A stretch of 64,000 bases of DNA from Microbacterium paraoxydans (lineage in GTDB: Bacteria; Actinomycetota; Actinomycetes; Actinomycetales; Microbacteriaceae). Every line of letters begins with the position of its first letter. Position 1 is the first letter of the stretch. The notes under the pieces are model-generated. The model ran no database searches. It was given only the letters and a program-made list of their open reading frames with translations, and was not told the origin of the DNA. Shown piece by piece: positions 51,484 to 60,430 of this stretch. Position numbers and translations under genes: made by a program. The stretch spans positions 186,001 to 250,000 of the forward strand of contig NZ_JAIVLG010000001.1 of NCBI RefSeq assembly GCF_020524545.1. The letters are read 5' to 3'.

Positions 51484-51497
51484 CAAGCATTTGCTTG
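51484..51497. promoter_or_regulatory. CAAGC-N4-GCTTG operator before the SDR-thioesterase operon
   Basis: Perfect-half palindrome CAAGCATTTGCTTG, 17-30 bp before the SDR ATG and 55 bp after the BVMO gene end. It has the same spacing and halves as 44964. The best preserved site of the set. Confidence 0.65.
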
Positions 51498-51552
51498 CTT
51501 GACTCTAGCGCCGTCGTGGCGGGAAGGCCACCCCGTCACGACGGCGATGCCC

Positions 51553-53151
51553 TCAGCGGGACGACAGCACGAAGCCGCGGTAGCCGGCGGAGGCGACCTC
51601 CTCACAGCGATCGATGTAGTTCTTGAAGCCGCCGATGTAGGGCAGGAAGCCCCGCGCCTTGCCCGTGATGTTCGCACCCGTGTACCAGGAAGGAGCGGAG
51701 CCGAACAGGGTGCGATCGGCCAGCTCGAGGGAGTGCGCGGTCCAGGCCTTCGCTGCGTCGGATCTGGCCTCGATCGACGTGTGGCCCCGGCGGCGGCAAT
51801 GCGCGATGATGCGCAGAGCGAAGTCTCCCTGCTGTTCCGAGGTCAGCGCCATGTTTGACAGCACGCTCGGGCTGCCCGGTCCGTTCAGCACGAGGAGGTT
51901 CGGGAAGCCGGGCAGCGCGACACCGAGGTACGTCGAGGGGAAGCCCGCCCACTCCTCGCGCAGCGACCGGCCCTCGCGCCCGCGGATGTCGATCGCGGTG
52001 AGGGCGCCCGTCATGGCGTCGAATCCGGTGGCGTAGACGATCACGTCGTGCTCGCGTTCCCGCTCGGTGGTGCGGATGCCGGTGGCGGTCACTTCGGCGA
52101 GGGGCTCCCGGCGCAGATCCACCAGCGTGACGTGCGGTTCGTTGAACGTCTCGTAGTATCCGGTGTCGGTGCAGATGCGCTTGGTCCCGACCGGGTGGTC
52201 GTGCGGGGTCAGCGTCTCCCGCGTGGCGGGGTCGGGCACGCGCTCGGCCAGCTTCTGCTCGAAGAAGATCCGGGCGGCGTCGTTGATCACCGGATCGACG
52301 GTGAGTCCCTGGAACGCCTTGGCGAAGAGCACTCCGCCGCGTGTCCAGCTCTCCTCGAACACCGCGGCGCGCTCCTGCTCGTCGGCTTCAGCGAAGGGGG
52401 TGGGATGGCTCGACCAGGGCGACCCGGCCGCGCCGTTCCACGACAGCTCGCGTCGACGGACGAGATCGTCCTGCTGGCGTCGCCACTCCTCGTCGTCGAG
52501 CACCCGGTTGAAGGCGGGCACGCTGTAGTTGGCGCTGCGCTGGTAGACGGTGAGCTCGGCGGCCTCCTGCGCGATGAGCGGGATTGCCTGGACGCCCGAG
52601 GATCCTGTCCCGATCACGGCGACGCGCTTGCCCCGCAGATCGACGGGAGCCTCCGGCCATGCCGACGTCTGCAGCACCTCACCGGTGAACTCGTCACGGC
52701 TTGGGAGGTCGGGCAGCTGCGGCTTCGACAGTCCTCCCGTCGCCATGATCAGCCAACGAGCGGACGTCGCCAGTCCGGACTCCGTCTGCACCTCCCACCC
52801 CTGCGCCCGCTCGTTCCAGGACGCGGATGCCAGGCGCTCGCCGAAGCGGTAGTGCCGGCGCACATCGAAACGATCGGCGACGTGGTTCAGGTAGCGCAGG
52901 ATCTCGGGTTGCGTCGCGTAGCGCTCGCTCCAGCGCCATTCGCGCTGCAGGGCGTCGTCGAAGGAGAACGAGTAGTCGATGCTCTCCACGTCGCAGCGCG
53001 CGCCGGGGTAGCGATTCCAGTACCAGGTGCCGCCCACGTCGTCGCCGGCTTCGAGGCCGAGGACGTCGAATCCGGCGCGCTCGGCATGGATGGTCGAGTA
53101 CAGGCCGGCGAAGCCGGCGCCGACGACGATGACGTCGTGTTCGGGGATCAT
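51553..53151 (-). CDS. Baeyer-Villiger-type flavin monooxygenase
   Basis: 532 residues of the flavin monooxygenase class B family. N-terminal Rossmann VVGAGFAGLYSTIHAERAG and the BVMO mark GGTWYWNRYPGARCD are present, and the NADPH Rossmann loop is VIGTGSSGVQAIP near 190. The usual BVMO signature FxGxxxHxxxWP appears as FTGEVLQTSAWP, with glutamine (codon CAG) where the histidine is expected. Substrate range unknown; ketones to esters or lactones with NADPH and O2 is the known chemistry. The ATG overlaps the alpha/beta hydrolase stop, a typical pairing of ketone monooxygenase and lactone hydrolase. Confidence 0.92.
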   Translation of the reverse strand: MIPEHDVIVVGAGFAGLYSTIHAERAGFDVLGLEAGDDVGGTWYWNRYPGARCDVESIDYSFSFDDALQREWRWSERYATQPEILRYLNHVADRFDVRRHYRFGERLASASWNERAQGWEVQTESGLATSARWLIMATGGLSKPQLPDLPSRDEFTGEVLQTSAWPEAPVDLRGKRVAVIGTGSSGVQAIPLIAQEAAELTVYQRSANYSVPAFNRVLDDEEWRRQQDDLVRRRELSWNGAAGSPWSSHPTPFAEADEQERAAVFEESWTRGGVLFAKAFQGLTVDPVINDAARIFFEQKLAERVPDPATRETLTPHDHPVGTKRICTDTGYYETFNEPHVTLVDLRREPLAEVTATGIRTTEREREHDVIVYATGFDAMTGALTAIDIRGREGRSLREEWAGFPSTYLGVALPGFPNLLVLNGPGSPSVLSNMALTSEQQGDFALRIIAHCRRRGHTSIEARSDAAKAWTAHSLELADRTLFGSAPSWYTGANITGKARGFLPYIGGFKNYIDRCEEVASAGYRGFVLSSR

Positions 53152-54074
53152 CGGTGGTCCTTCGGATCGGGGGCGGTGAGGGAGCGGAGGTCGCTCCAGA
53201 GGATCTCGGCCGCGCTGACGCCGGGGCCGTAGCCCGGGATGGTCAGGAAGCCGTGGAACTGGTCGGGATGGTGGCGCAGGATGACCGGGACTCCCGCCTC
53301 GCGCAGCCGGTGCGCATACGCGGTCCCCTCATCGCTGAGCGGATCGAGACCGGCGGTGACGACCACGGCGGACGGAAGGCTCCCGAGATCGTCGACCGCG
53401 AGCGCGGTGACATCGCTGTCGAAGCGGTCGCGGTGCTCGCCCAGGAACGTGCGCCAGTAGTGCGCGAGCAGCTCGGAGGTGACGAAGTATCCGCTCGCCC
53501 TCGTGCGGTGGCTCTCGGTCGACATCGTCGGGTCGAGGAACGGATACAGCAGCACCTGCGCCACGACCGGGCTGCTCCCTCGGTCGCGCAGGGCGATGGC
53601 GGCACCGGCCGCGATGTTGCCGCCCGAGCTGTCGCCCGCCACGATGATCCCGTGGTCGGCGAGGCCGGTGTCCGATGCCCAGTCGACCACGCAGACCAGG
53701 TCATCGCGTGCGGCGCCCGGTCCGGACTCGGGGGCGAGCCGGTAGCCGACCGATACGACGGTGGTCCCGGTCGCGCGGGCCCAGCGTCGGCAGAAGCCGT
53801 CGTGTCCGTCGATCGAGCCGTGCAGGAAGCCCCCGCCGTGGGCATACACCGTCGTGGGGGCGTCGGCTCGCACGGCGTGCGGGTGGTACACCCGGATCGG
53901 GATGCCGTGTGCGCCGGCATCGACGGTCACATCGTCCGTCGACGCGACGTCCTCCGGGTTGGGTGCCGGGCGGATCCGTGCGTCGGCGGCGGCACGGCCC
54001 TCCAGCGGGGTCATGGTCGCGAGCGGGGGGAAGCTCGCGGTGAGCAGGTCCAGCATGCGCGTCGTCTCGTCCAC
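53148..54074 (-). CDS. HSL-family alpha/beta hydrolase (esterase/lactonase)
   Basis: 308 residues of the hormone-sensitive-lipase (GDSAG/HGGG) family. The oxyanion motif YAHGGGFLHG is near residue 77, the nucleophile serine in VAGDSSGGNIAAG near 145, the acid in AGLDPLSDEG near 245 and the histidine in DQFHGFLTIPG near 275, so it should be active. It is transcribed ahead of the BVMO, which it would serve by opening the ester or lactone product. A PadR gene diverges from it across a perfect palindrome. Confidence 0.93.
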   Translation of the reverse strand: MDETTRMLDLLTASFPPLATMTPLEGRAAADARIRPAPNPEDVASTDDVTVDAGAHGIPIRVYHPHAVRADAPTTVYAHGGGFLHGSIDGHDGFCRRWARATGTTVVSVGYRLAPESGPGAARDDLVCVVDWASDTGLADHGIIVAGDSSGGNIAAGAAIALRDRGSSPVVAQVLLYPFLDPTMSTESHRTRASGYFVTSELLAHYWRTFLGEHRDRFDSDVTALAVDDLGSLPSAVVVTAGLDPLSDEGTAYAHRLREAGVPVILRHHPDQFHGFLTIPGYGPGVSAAEILWSDLRSLTAPDPKDHR

Positions 54075-54098
54075 ATGATCTCCTTCGATCAGCAGCAG

Positions 54099-54115
54099 TA
54101 TGACTATTAGTCATA
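54099..54115. promoter_or_regulatory. PadR operator palindrome
   Basis: TATGACTATTAGTCATA, a perfect 17-bp palindrome centred in the 81-bp gap between the esterase-BVMO unit and the padR gene. It is the evident site for PadR control of both directions. Confidence 0.75.
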
Positions 54116-54155
54116 GTACGATCAGGAATATCTCACTCATCGACGAGGAGGTCAA

Positions 54156-54728
54156 GTGAGCGACCGTGAACACACCGACGAGCGGCCCGAGCTGCCGGCG
54201 ACGAGCTGGGCCGTGCTCGGCATCCTGTCGTTCGGCACCGAGCTGTCGGGCTACGACGTCAAGCAATGGGCCGATCAGAGCCTCGCCTACTTCTACTGGG
54301 CGCCGTCGCAGAGCCAGATCTACACCGAGCTGCGACGCCTGGAGCGGCTCGGGCTGGCGGTCTCCCGGGTCGAGCAGACGCATGCGGCCAAGAGCAGGCG
54401 TCTCTACGGCATCACCGACCTCGGGCGTCGGAGTATGCGCCGCTGGTCGGACGAGATCCCGGCTGAGCCCGTCGTGCTCAAGCATTCGCACATCCTGCGG
54501 CTGTGGGCCGCGCACAACGGAGACCTCGACCGTCTGCGGGAGACCCTCGCCGCGTATCGAGACGAGGCGTCGCGCAATGCCGAAGAGGCGGGTGCCCATG
54601 CTCTGGGTGCGCGGCGCGAAGACGACTGGCGGTTCTCCGGCGTCGCGCTGGAGTGGTCGGAGCGGTTCTACCGCGACGAGGCCGCCCGCATCGACTGGCT
54701 CATCGAGCGTCTGAACGGTATGCGATGA
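54156..54728 (+). CDS. PadR-family transcriptional regulator
   Basis: 190 residues. The winged helix carries the PadR marks: SWAVLGILSFGTELSGYDVKQW, YWAPSQSQIYTELRRLERLGLA and the wing KSRRLYGITDLGRRSM. The rest is a helical Vir-like dimerisation domain. GAGGAGG lies before the GTG. It is divergent from the esterase-BVMO unit and should repress it until a ketone or phenolic inducer binds; the 54099-54115 palindrome is its likely operator. Confidence 0.93.
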   Translation: MSDREHTDERPELPATSWAVLGILSFGTELSGYDVKQWADQSLAYFYWAPSQSQIYTELRRLERLGLAVSRVEQTHAAKSRRLYGITDLGRRSMRRWSDEIPAEPVVLKHSHILRLWAAHNGDLDRLRETLAAYRDEASRNAEEAGAHALGARREDDWRFSGVALEWSERFYRDEAARIDWLIERLNGMR

Positions 54729-54768
54729 GCGTCGAGGTGCGGGCGTGAGCCCCGTCGGCGGTGTGCTG

Positions 54769-55548
54769 TCAGAGGCCGAAGCCGCCGTCGACGTCGAGCT
54801 TCTGGCCGGTGATGAAGCCCGCGGCCGGGGAGGCGAGGAAGGCGACCGCCGCAGCGATGTCGACGGCGGTGCCGAAGCGGCGCAGCGGGATGTTGGCCGT
54901 CGCGACCTCGAGCGCGCGCTCGTCGAGATCGCCGGATGCCATCAGCCGTGCGGACATCCCGTCCCACAGCATGCCGGGTCCGACGGCGTTCACGCGCACG
55001 CCGAAGCGTCCTTCCTCGGCGGCGAGTCCGCGGGCCAGGGCCTCGACGCCGCCCTTCGGGGCGACCGAGAGTCCGTCGCGCACGGGGTAGCGGCGGGTCC
55101 CGGCGCTCGTCACCACGGTGAGCGATCCCGACGACTCCCGCAGCGCGGGCAGGAACGCCTTCGCGACGGCGAAGAACCCGACCAGGTCGTCGTCGACCTG
55201 CTGGGCGAACTGCTCGACCGAGACCTTCGAGAGATGCACCATCGGCACGTGGGGACCAGCCGCGTGCACCACCGTGTGCACCGCTCCGTGGCGCGTCAGG
55301 AGGTCGTGGGCGAGGGCGGCGGCCCCCGCCTCGTCGCGGACGTCGAGCCGGTGCGCCTCGCCCGCGTCGCCGAGGTCGGCGAGCAGCTCGGGACGCGGTT
55401 CGGAGCGATGGGTGATCGCGACCCGAACGCCCTCCGCGGTGAGGGTGCGGGCGATCGCGGAGCCGATGCCCCCGGTGCCGCCCGTGACGACGGCGATGCC
55501 GGGGAGGTCGCGGAGTCGGCGGTTCTCAGAAGTCTGTGCAGTGTCCAT
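54769..55548 (-). CDS. SDR-family protein with altered catalytic motif
   Basis: 259 residues with an SDR cofactor loop VVTGGTGGIGSAIARTLTAEG and VVHAAGPHVPMV. The serine strand is VVTSAGTRRYPV, but four residues before the lysine (YxxxK in active SDRs) the sequence reads SVAPK, so the tyrosine is replaced by serine. It may be an enoyl reductase of a different type, or catalytically altered. I started at ATG 55548 (MDTAQTSENRRLRDLPG); a longer frame adds 30 residues not typical of the family. Its upstream side carries a degraded CAAGC word (55582). Confidence 0.82.
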   Translation of the reverse strand: MDTAQTSENRRLRDLPGIAVVTGGTGGIGSAIARTLTAEGVRVAITHRSEPRPELLADLGDAGEAHRLDVRDEAGAAALAHDLLTRHGAVHTVVHAAGPHVPMVHLSKVSVEQFAQQVDDDLVGFFAVAKAFLPALRESSGSLTVVTSAGTRRYPVRDGLSVAPKGGVEALARGLAAEEGRFGVRVNAVGPGMLWDGMSARLMASGDLDERALEVATANIPLRRFGTAVDIAAAVAFLASPAAGFITGQKLDVDGGFGL

Positions 55549-55631
55549 GAGCCGGAATCTAACAGGTGTCCGAATCGTAACCAAGCAATTGACCGGTTGG
55601 GCGTTGCCCGGGGTGTCCGAGTGTGATTTAC

Positions 55632-55645
55632 TAAGCAAGCGTTTG
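55632..55645. promoter_or_regulatory. Degenerate CAAGC-N4-GCTTG operator before the importer genes
   Basis: TAAGCAAGCGTTTG (55632-55645) matches 8 of 10 half-site positions. A half site (CCAAGCAATTG) lies at 55581. They sit between the SDR and the substrate-binding protein, which are divergent. Confidence 0.45.
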
Positions 55646-55687
55646 GTCGCCCTTGCGCTCTAACTCAACGATGAGAGAGGTTCGGAT

Positions 55688-56908
55688 ATGCGGTTCAACA
55701 GACTCGCGGCGGTTGCCGCAGGGATCGTGGTGTCGACGATGGTGCTCGCCGGCTGCTCGGGCGGTGACGCGGACGCAGGCAGCGGCGGCGACGGCGGAGA
55801 CGACCCGATCCAGATCGTCGTGCTCGGCGGCATGGGTGCCGAGGGCATCCTCGCGGACAACGCGACCACCGCCGTCACCGCGGCGCTGGCATCCGTCGAC
55901 GCCGTGAACGACATGGGCGGAATCCTCGACCGTGAGGTCGAGATCACCCATCTCGAGGACAACGCCGACCCCACGGTCGCCGTCACGAAGCTGCGGGAGT
56001 ACATCGCCACCGAGGGCAAGCCCGACCTGGTGATGAACTCCGGTCCCTCCACCATCACGGAGGCGATGCTGCCGATCCTCACGCAGAACCAGATCGTCTC
56101 GTTCAACATCGGCCCGACGACCGGATCCGGCGACCCCTCGGTCAACCCCTACAGCTTCGACCTCAGCGCCTCCGTGCCCGACTACCTCGGCTCGTTCGTC
56201 GACGAGATGGACGCCCGCGGCTACGAGAACGTCGCCATCCTGCACGGCTCCAGCGCCTACGGCGAGCTCTTCGGCTCGCTGGGTGAGACCACCTTCGCAG
56301 ACGCTGGGTTCACCGTGACCGGCAACGAGGGGTTCGACAATGCGGCGCTCGACATGACCGCTCAGCTCTCCGCGCTGCAGCAGGGCGACCCCGATGTGCT
56401 CGTGCTCGATGCCTACGGTGCGCCGCTGGGCTATGTGCTGCAGAGTCTGGAGAAGCTCGGCTGGGACGTCCCCGTGATGGGCAACTCCTCGGTCGCCGCG
56501 ACCGGACTGATCGCCACGCCGGCCCCCGACGGCGTGCTCGGCACCGACCAGGTCAAGAACCTCACGATGCAGGTCTACTCCAGCACGCAGTACAACCCCG
56601 ACGACACCAAGGTCAACGAGGCCGTGGAGCGCATGCTCGCCGCCGGTGACATCAAGTCGTCGCTGATCCTGGCGTACAACTACGACTCGGCACTCCTGTT
56701 CAAGGCCGCCGCGGAGAAGGCCGGTGGCGTCGACGACCCCGACGCACTCGTCGCGGCCCTCATCGACCCCGAGGTGCAGAAGGCCGCCGAGACCGCGATC
56801 CTCGCGAACTACGCGTTCGAGGAGGATGCGCACAGCCCGCATGTGACCCCGGACCAGTTCGCGTTCATCCCGCCGGGAGAGCTCGTCAACGGTCAGTTCC
56901 AGCCGTGA
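55688..56908 (+). CDS. Branched-chain-type ABC transporter substrate-binding lipoprotein
   Basis: 406 residues. The lipobox signal AAGIVVSTMVLAGC is followed by an acidic Gly-rich linker. The mature part is a type I periplasmic fold of the Leu/Ile/Val-BP family: LGGMGAEGILADNATTAVTAAL, LASVDAVNDMGGILDREVEI, PDLVMNSGPSTITEAMLPIL and SAYGELFGSLGETTFADAG. In actinobacterial degradation clusters such proteins often bind aromatic or terpenoid acids rather than amino acids. It is followed by a hairpin and then the permease genes. Confidence 0.92.
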   Translation: MRFNRLAAVAAGIVVSTMVLAGCSGGDADAGSGGDGGDDPIQIVVLGGMGAEGILADNATTAVTAALASVDAVNDMGGILDREVEITHLEDNADPTVAVTKLREYIATEGKPDLVMNSGPSTITEAMLPILTQNQIVSFNIGPTTGSGDPSVNPYSFDLSASVPDYLGSFVDEMDARGYENVAILHGSSAYGELFGSLGETTFADAGFTVTGNEGFDNAALDMTAQLSALQQGDPDVLVLDAYGAPLGYVLQSLEKLGWDVPVMGNSSVAATGLIATPAPDGVLGTDQVKNLTMQVYSSTQYNPDDTKVNEAVERMLAAGDIKSSLILAYNYDSALLFKAAAEKAGGVDDPDALVAALIDPEVQKAAETAILANYAFEEDAHSPHVTPDQFAFIPPGELVNGQFQP

Positions 56909-56931
56909 CCCCGGCCGGCGTGTGACCCATC

Positions 56932-56971
56932 GCCGGCGGCTCGGATCTGGAACCGGATCCGAGCCGTCGGC
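56932..56971 (+). terminator. Intercistronic hairpin after the binding-protein gene
   Basis: Stem GCCGGCGGCTCGGATC (56932-56947) pairs with GATCCGAGCCGTCGGC (56956-56971), 15 of 16 pairs, around a short loop. There is no T-run. Such hairpins commonly stabilise the binding-protein message relative to the permease genes that follow; partial termination is also possible. Confidence 0.7.
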
Positions 56972-57007
56972 ACACCAAGCCAAAGTGATGGAAGGAACCC
57001 GACCTCA

Positions 57008-57865
57008 ATGACCATCATCTGGTCCGGCCTGGCGCTCGGTGCGATCTACGCACTGGTGGCGATCGGCTACAACATCGTCTTCCTCTCGCAGAAGACCTTC
57101 AACTTCGCGCAGGCGGCTCTCATGATGCTGGGCGCCTTCCTCGCGTACGTCGGCATCGTCGTCTGGGGCCTTCCCTGGTGGCTCGTCGCGATCGGTGCCG
57201 CCGTCATCGTCGGAGCCATCGCCGCGCTCGAGGAGCGCATCGCGATCCGCCCGGTCAAGGACCCGCACAACCTCCTGGTCACCACCCTCGGCGCCTCGAT
57301 CATCATGGAGGGCGTGGCCCAGGTGATCTGGGGCGGCGAACCCAAGCGGGTGCCCTTCTTCATGGGCGACCAGGTGCTGGAGTTCCTGGGCGGCCGCGTC
57401 TACCCGGTCGAACTCGCACTGATCGTCCTCGTGATCGTGCTCGTCATCGTCCTCACGCAGTATGCCAAGAGGAGCATGACCGGAATCGCCCTGCTCGGCA
57501 TGAGCGAGAACCGCGAGGCCGCGCAGCTGCGTGGCGTCAACGTGCGGCGCTTCGCGCTCATCGCCTTCATCTTCACCGGTGTGCTGGCCGGGTTCCTCGG
57601 CGTCTTCGTCGGGCCCAAGACCTACGCCGTCGCGACCCTCGGCGCCTCGCTGGCGCTGAAGGGGTTCGTCGTCCTCGCGATCGGCGGCTTCGGATCCCTC
57701 GGCGGCGTGCTCGTCGGCGGACTGATCGTGGGGCTGGCGGAGGCCCTCGCCACGCGGTACATCGGTGCGGACTACGCGGGACTGACCGTGTTCTTCATCC
57801 TCATCGTGATTCTAATGGTCAAGCCGACGGGACTCTTCACCCGTCGCGTGGAACGGACGGTGTGA
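57008..57865 (+). CDS. LivH-type ABC transporter permease
   Basis: 285 residues with about eight helices, starting TIIWSGLALGAIYALVAIGY. The EAA-like loop is ALLGMSENREAAQLRGVNVRRFALIAF near residue 165 and the family's GGFGSLGGVLVGGLIVGLAE follows. A GGAAGGAACC ribosome site precedes it. It pairs with the permease half of the LivM-LivG fusion just downstream. Confidence 0.93.
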   Translation: MTIIWSGLALGAIYALVAIGYNIVFLSQKTFNFAQAALMMLGAFLAYVGIVVWGLPWWLVAIGAAVIVGAIAALEERIAIRPVKDPHNLLVTTLGASIIMEGVAQVIWGGEPKRVPFFMGDQVLEFLGGRVYPVELALIVLVIVLVIVLTQYAKRSMTGIALLGMSENREAAQLRGVNVRRFALIAFIFTGVLAGFLGVFVGPKTYAVATLGASLALKGFVVLAIGGFGSLGGVLVGGLIVGLAEALATRYIGADYAGLTVFFILIVILMVKPTGLFTRRVERTV

Positions 57866-57867
57866 CC

Positions 57868-59682
57868 ATGGCCTCCCTCTGGTTGAAACTGCGAGCGGTC
57901 CCGGGGTGGGTCTGGCCCCTCGCGGTCGGGATCCTGCTGATCGTGCTCCCGTTCCTCGGGCTCGGCTACGCCGCGACGCGGCAGATCGAACTCACCCTCA
58001 TCCTGGCGCTGATCGTGCTGGGACTGAACCTGTCGCTCGGGTACGCCGGCGAGCTCGCGATGGGCCAGGTGGCGATGTACGCCGCCGGCGCCTACGCCGC
58101 GGGGCTCGCCAACAAGGCGGGAGTGACCGACATCTGGTTGCAGCTGCTGATCGGTGCCGCGGCCGCCCTCGTGATCGGGCTCATCTCCGGAATCCCCGGT
58201 CTGCGGCTGGGAAGCTGGTCGCTCGCGATGACCTCCTTCTTCCTGATCCTGATCGTCCCCGACGTGCTGTCGATCTTCAAGGAGGAGACGGGCGGTCGCA
58301 ACGGACTGGCCGGGATCATGCCCGCCACCTCCTTCGGCCAGATGATCGACGGGCGGACCTACTACATCATCATCGTCGGCGTCACCATCGTGGCCTTCGC
58401 GCTGATTCGCAACCTGGTCCTCTCGGAGCACGGCACCGCGCTGCGGGTGCTCAAGCAGAGCCCGGTGCTGGCCTCCTCCATGGGGATCTCGGTGTTCCGC
58501 GCCAAGCTCACCGCCTACGCGATCGGGGCCGTCCCCGCAGGGATCGCGGGGGTGCTGTTCGCCAACCTCGATCTGTTCATCTCACCCGAGGCGTTCGCCT
58601 TCTCGTTCGCCATGACGGTGCTGGCCGCATCGATCTTCGGCGGCTCGGCCAGCGTCTACGGAGCGCTCATCGGTGCCGCCGTGCTCCAGTTCGGGATGAA
58701 CCAGTCGACCAACTTCAGCAAGTTCGGCCTCATCATCTCGGGTGCCTTCCTGCTGATCGGCGGCGTGGCCTTCACCGGCGGGCTCGCAGGTCTGCTGCGC
58801 AGCCTCGTGCGCAGAGCCGACAAGGCCGCCAAGGCGAAGACCGGCGTCCGGCCGCCCGAAGCGGCATCCGCCGAGGTCGAGAAGCTCGACGGCGCGATGC
58901 TTCGCACGCAGGGCGTCTCGAAGGCGTTCGGTGGCAACCAGGCGCTCTCGAAGGTCTCGATCGACGCGGCGCCGGGAGCGGTGACAGCGATCATCGGTCC
59001 GAACGGCTCCGGCAAGACCACGCTGCTGAACATGATCTCCGGGTTCTACAAGACAGACGCGGGGACGATCGAGCTCGACGGCGCGGCGATCCAGGGACTG
59101 CCCTCGTACCGTGTCGCCCGCGCGGGAGTCTCGCGCACCTTCCAGACGCCGAACATCCCCGAGAAGCTGACCGTGTTCGAAGCCGTCGAGGCCGGGTGCT
59201 ACGCGACCGAGCGCTCGAGCGTGTTCGCCTCGGTGCTGCGTCTGCCGATGTTCTGGCGGTCGCACAAGGAGAACCGTGCGGCCGCCGAGCGAGCCCTCGC
59301 CCTGGTCGGCCTCAGCGCACAGCGCGACGAGCCGGCCGATTCCCTGCCCTTGGGCAACCGGCGGCTTCTGGAAGTGGCCCGAAGCCTCGCGGCCTCCCCG
59401 AAGGTCGTGCTGCTCGATGAGGTGGCCTCCGGGCTGGACGAGGACGAGCTGGAAGTGCTCGAGAGCCTCGTGATGCGTCTGCGCGATGCCGGGATGACCG
59501 TCATCCTGGTGGAGCACAACTTCCAGCTCGTGCTGCGCGTCGCCGACGACATCTACGTCCTGGCACAGGGCGCGGTCATGGCGCACGGCACCCCGGATCA
59601 GATCGAGAGCAACCCCCGCGTCATGGAGGAGTACCTCGGCGTCACCGCGGAGGCGCATGCGACAGGAGGCGACCATGAGTGA
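57868..59682 (+). CDS. Fused LivM permease-LivG ATPase of a branched-chain-type ABC transporter
   Basis: 604 residues. Residues 1-320 are the LivM permease (LILALIVLGLNLSLGYAGEL, then GELAMGQVAMYAAGAYAAGL, with the loop ALRVLKQSPVLASSMGISVF). Residues 350-600 are a LivG ATPase: Walker A IIGPNGSGKTTLLN, GVSRTFQTPNIPEKL, Walker B KVVLLDEVASGLDEDE and the switch histidine in VILVEHNFQ. The ABC signature is degenerate, reading LPLGNRRLLEVARSLA where LSxGQ is usual. Fusions of these two subunits occur in actinobacteria. Stop overlaps the LivF gene by 8 bp. Confidence 0.92.
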   Translation: MASLWLKLRAVPGWVWPLAVGILLIVLPFLGLGYAATRQIELTLILALIVLGLNLSLGYAGELAMGQVAMYAAGAYAAGLANKAGVTDIWLQLLIGAAAALVIGLISGIPGLRLGSWSLAMTSFFLILIVPDVLSIFKEETGGRNGLAGIMPATSFGQMIDGRTYYIIIVGVTIVAFALIRNLVLSEHGTALRVLKQSPVLASSMGISVFRAKLTAYAIGAVPAGIAGVLFANLDLFISPEAFAFSFAMTVLAASIFGGSASVYGALIGAAVLQFGMNQSTNFSKFGLIISGAFLLIGGVAFTGGLAGLLRSLVRRADKAAKAKTGVRPPEAASAEVEKLDGAMLRTQGVSKAFGGNQALSKVSIDAAPGAVTAIIGPNGSGKTTLLNMISGFYKTDAGTIELDGAAIQGLPSYRVARAGVSRTFQTPNIPEKLTVFEAVEAGCYATERSSVFASVLRLPMFWRSHKENRAAAERALALVGLSAQRDEPADSLPLGNRRLLEVARSLAASPKVVLLDEVASGLDEDELEVLESLVMRLRDAGMTVILVEHNFQLVLRVADDIYVLAQGAVMAHGTPDQIESNPRVMEEYLGVTAEAHATGGDHE

Positions 59683-60394
59683 CATCCTGCTGGAGGTGTC
59701 GGCACTGCAGACCGGCTACGGCGACCTGACGGTGGTGCGCGATGTCTCGCTCACCGTGCGCACCGGTGAGATCACGGTGCTGCTCGGGCGCAACGGCGCG
59801 GGAAAGACGACCACGCTGCGGGCGATCACCGGGCTCAACAAGATCTCGGGCGGCACCGTGTCGTACCTCGGGGAGCAGCTGACCGACGCCCCCCACAAGC
59901 GGGTCGCGCGAGGCATCTCCTACGTGCAGGAGGGCAAGAAGGTCTTCCGTGAGCTGAGCATCGAGCAGAACCTCCTGCTGGGCGGGTTCTCCCGCGGGAT
60001 GGGCAAGAGGGCGCTGATCTCGGCGGCGGATGAGATCTACCAGCTCTTCCCGGTCCTCGGGAGCAAGCGCGCCCTGCCCGCGGCGAGCATGTCCGGAGGT
60101 CAGCAGCAGATGCTCGCGATCGGGCAGGCGCTCATGGCGAAGCCGAAGCTGCTCATCCTCGACGAGCCCAGTCAGGGGCTGGCACCCGTGATCGTCAAGG
60201 AGGTCATGGAGCGTGTGCACGAGCTCAAGGACACGGGCATCGGCATCCTGCTGGTCGAACAGGCGGTGCAGGAGTCGGTCGGGATCGCCGACGAGGTGGC
60301 GGTGATCGAGATGGGCCGGACGACTCTCACCGGCGCGGCCGCCGATGTCACGCTCGACGACCTGCAGCGCGCGTACTTCGGCGCGGTCGCCTAG
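59675..60394 (+). CDS. LivF-type ABC transporter ATPase
   Basis: 239 residues, complete ATPase: LQTGYGDLTVVRDVSLTVR, Walker A LLGRNGAGKTTTLRAI, the LivF text GISYVQEGKKVFREL, the intact signature MSGGQQQMLAIGQALM, Walker B LLILDEPSQGLAP and the switch region ILLVEQ. AGGAGG lies before the ATG at 59675. Works with the fused LivM-LivG and LivH proteins and the lipoprotein encoded first in the operon. Confidence 0.95.
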   Translation: MSDILLEVSALQTGYGDLTVVRDVSLTVRTGEITVLLGRNGAGKTTTLRAITGLNKISGGTVSYLGEQLTDAPHKRVARGISYVQEGKKVFRELSIEQNLLLGGFSRGMGKRALISAADEIYQLFPVLGSKRALPAASMSGGQQQMLAIGQALMAKPKLLILDEPSQGLAPVIVKEVMERVHELKDTGIGILLVEQAVQESVGIADEVAVIEMGRTTLTGAAADVTLDDLQRAYFGAVA

Positions 60395-60430
60395 GCCCGC
60401 CCGCGATCGCTGATCGCTCCGATTCTTCGC

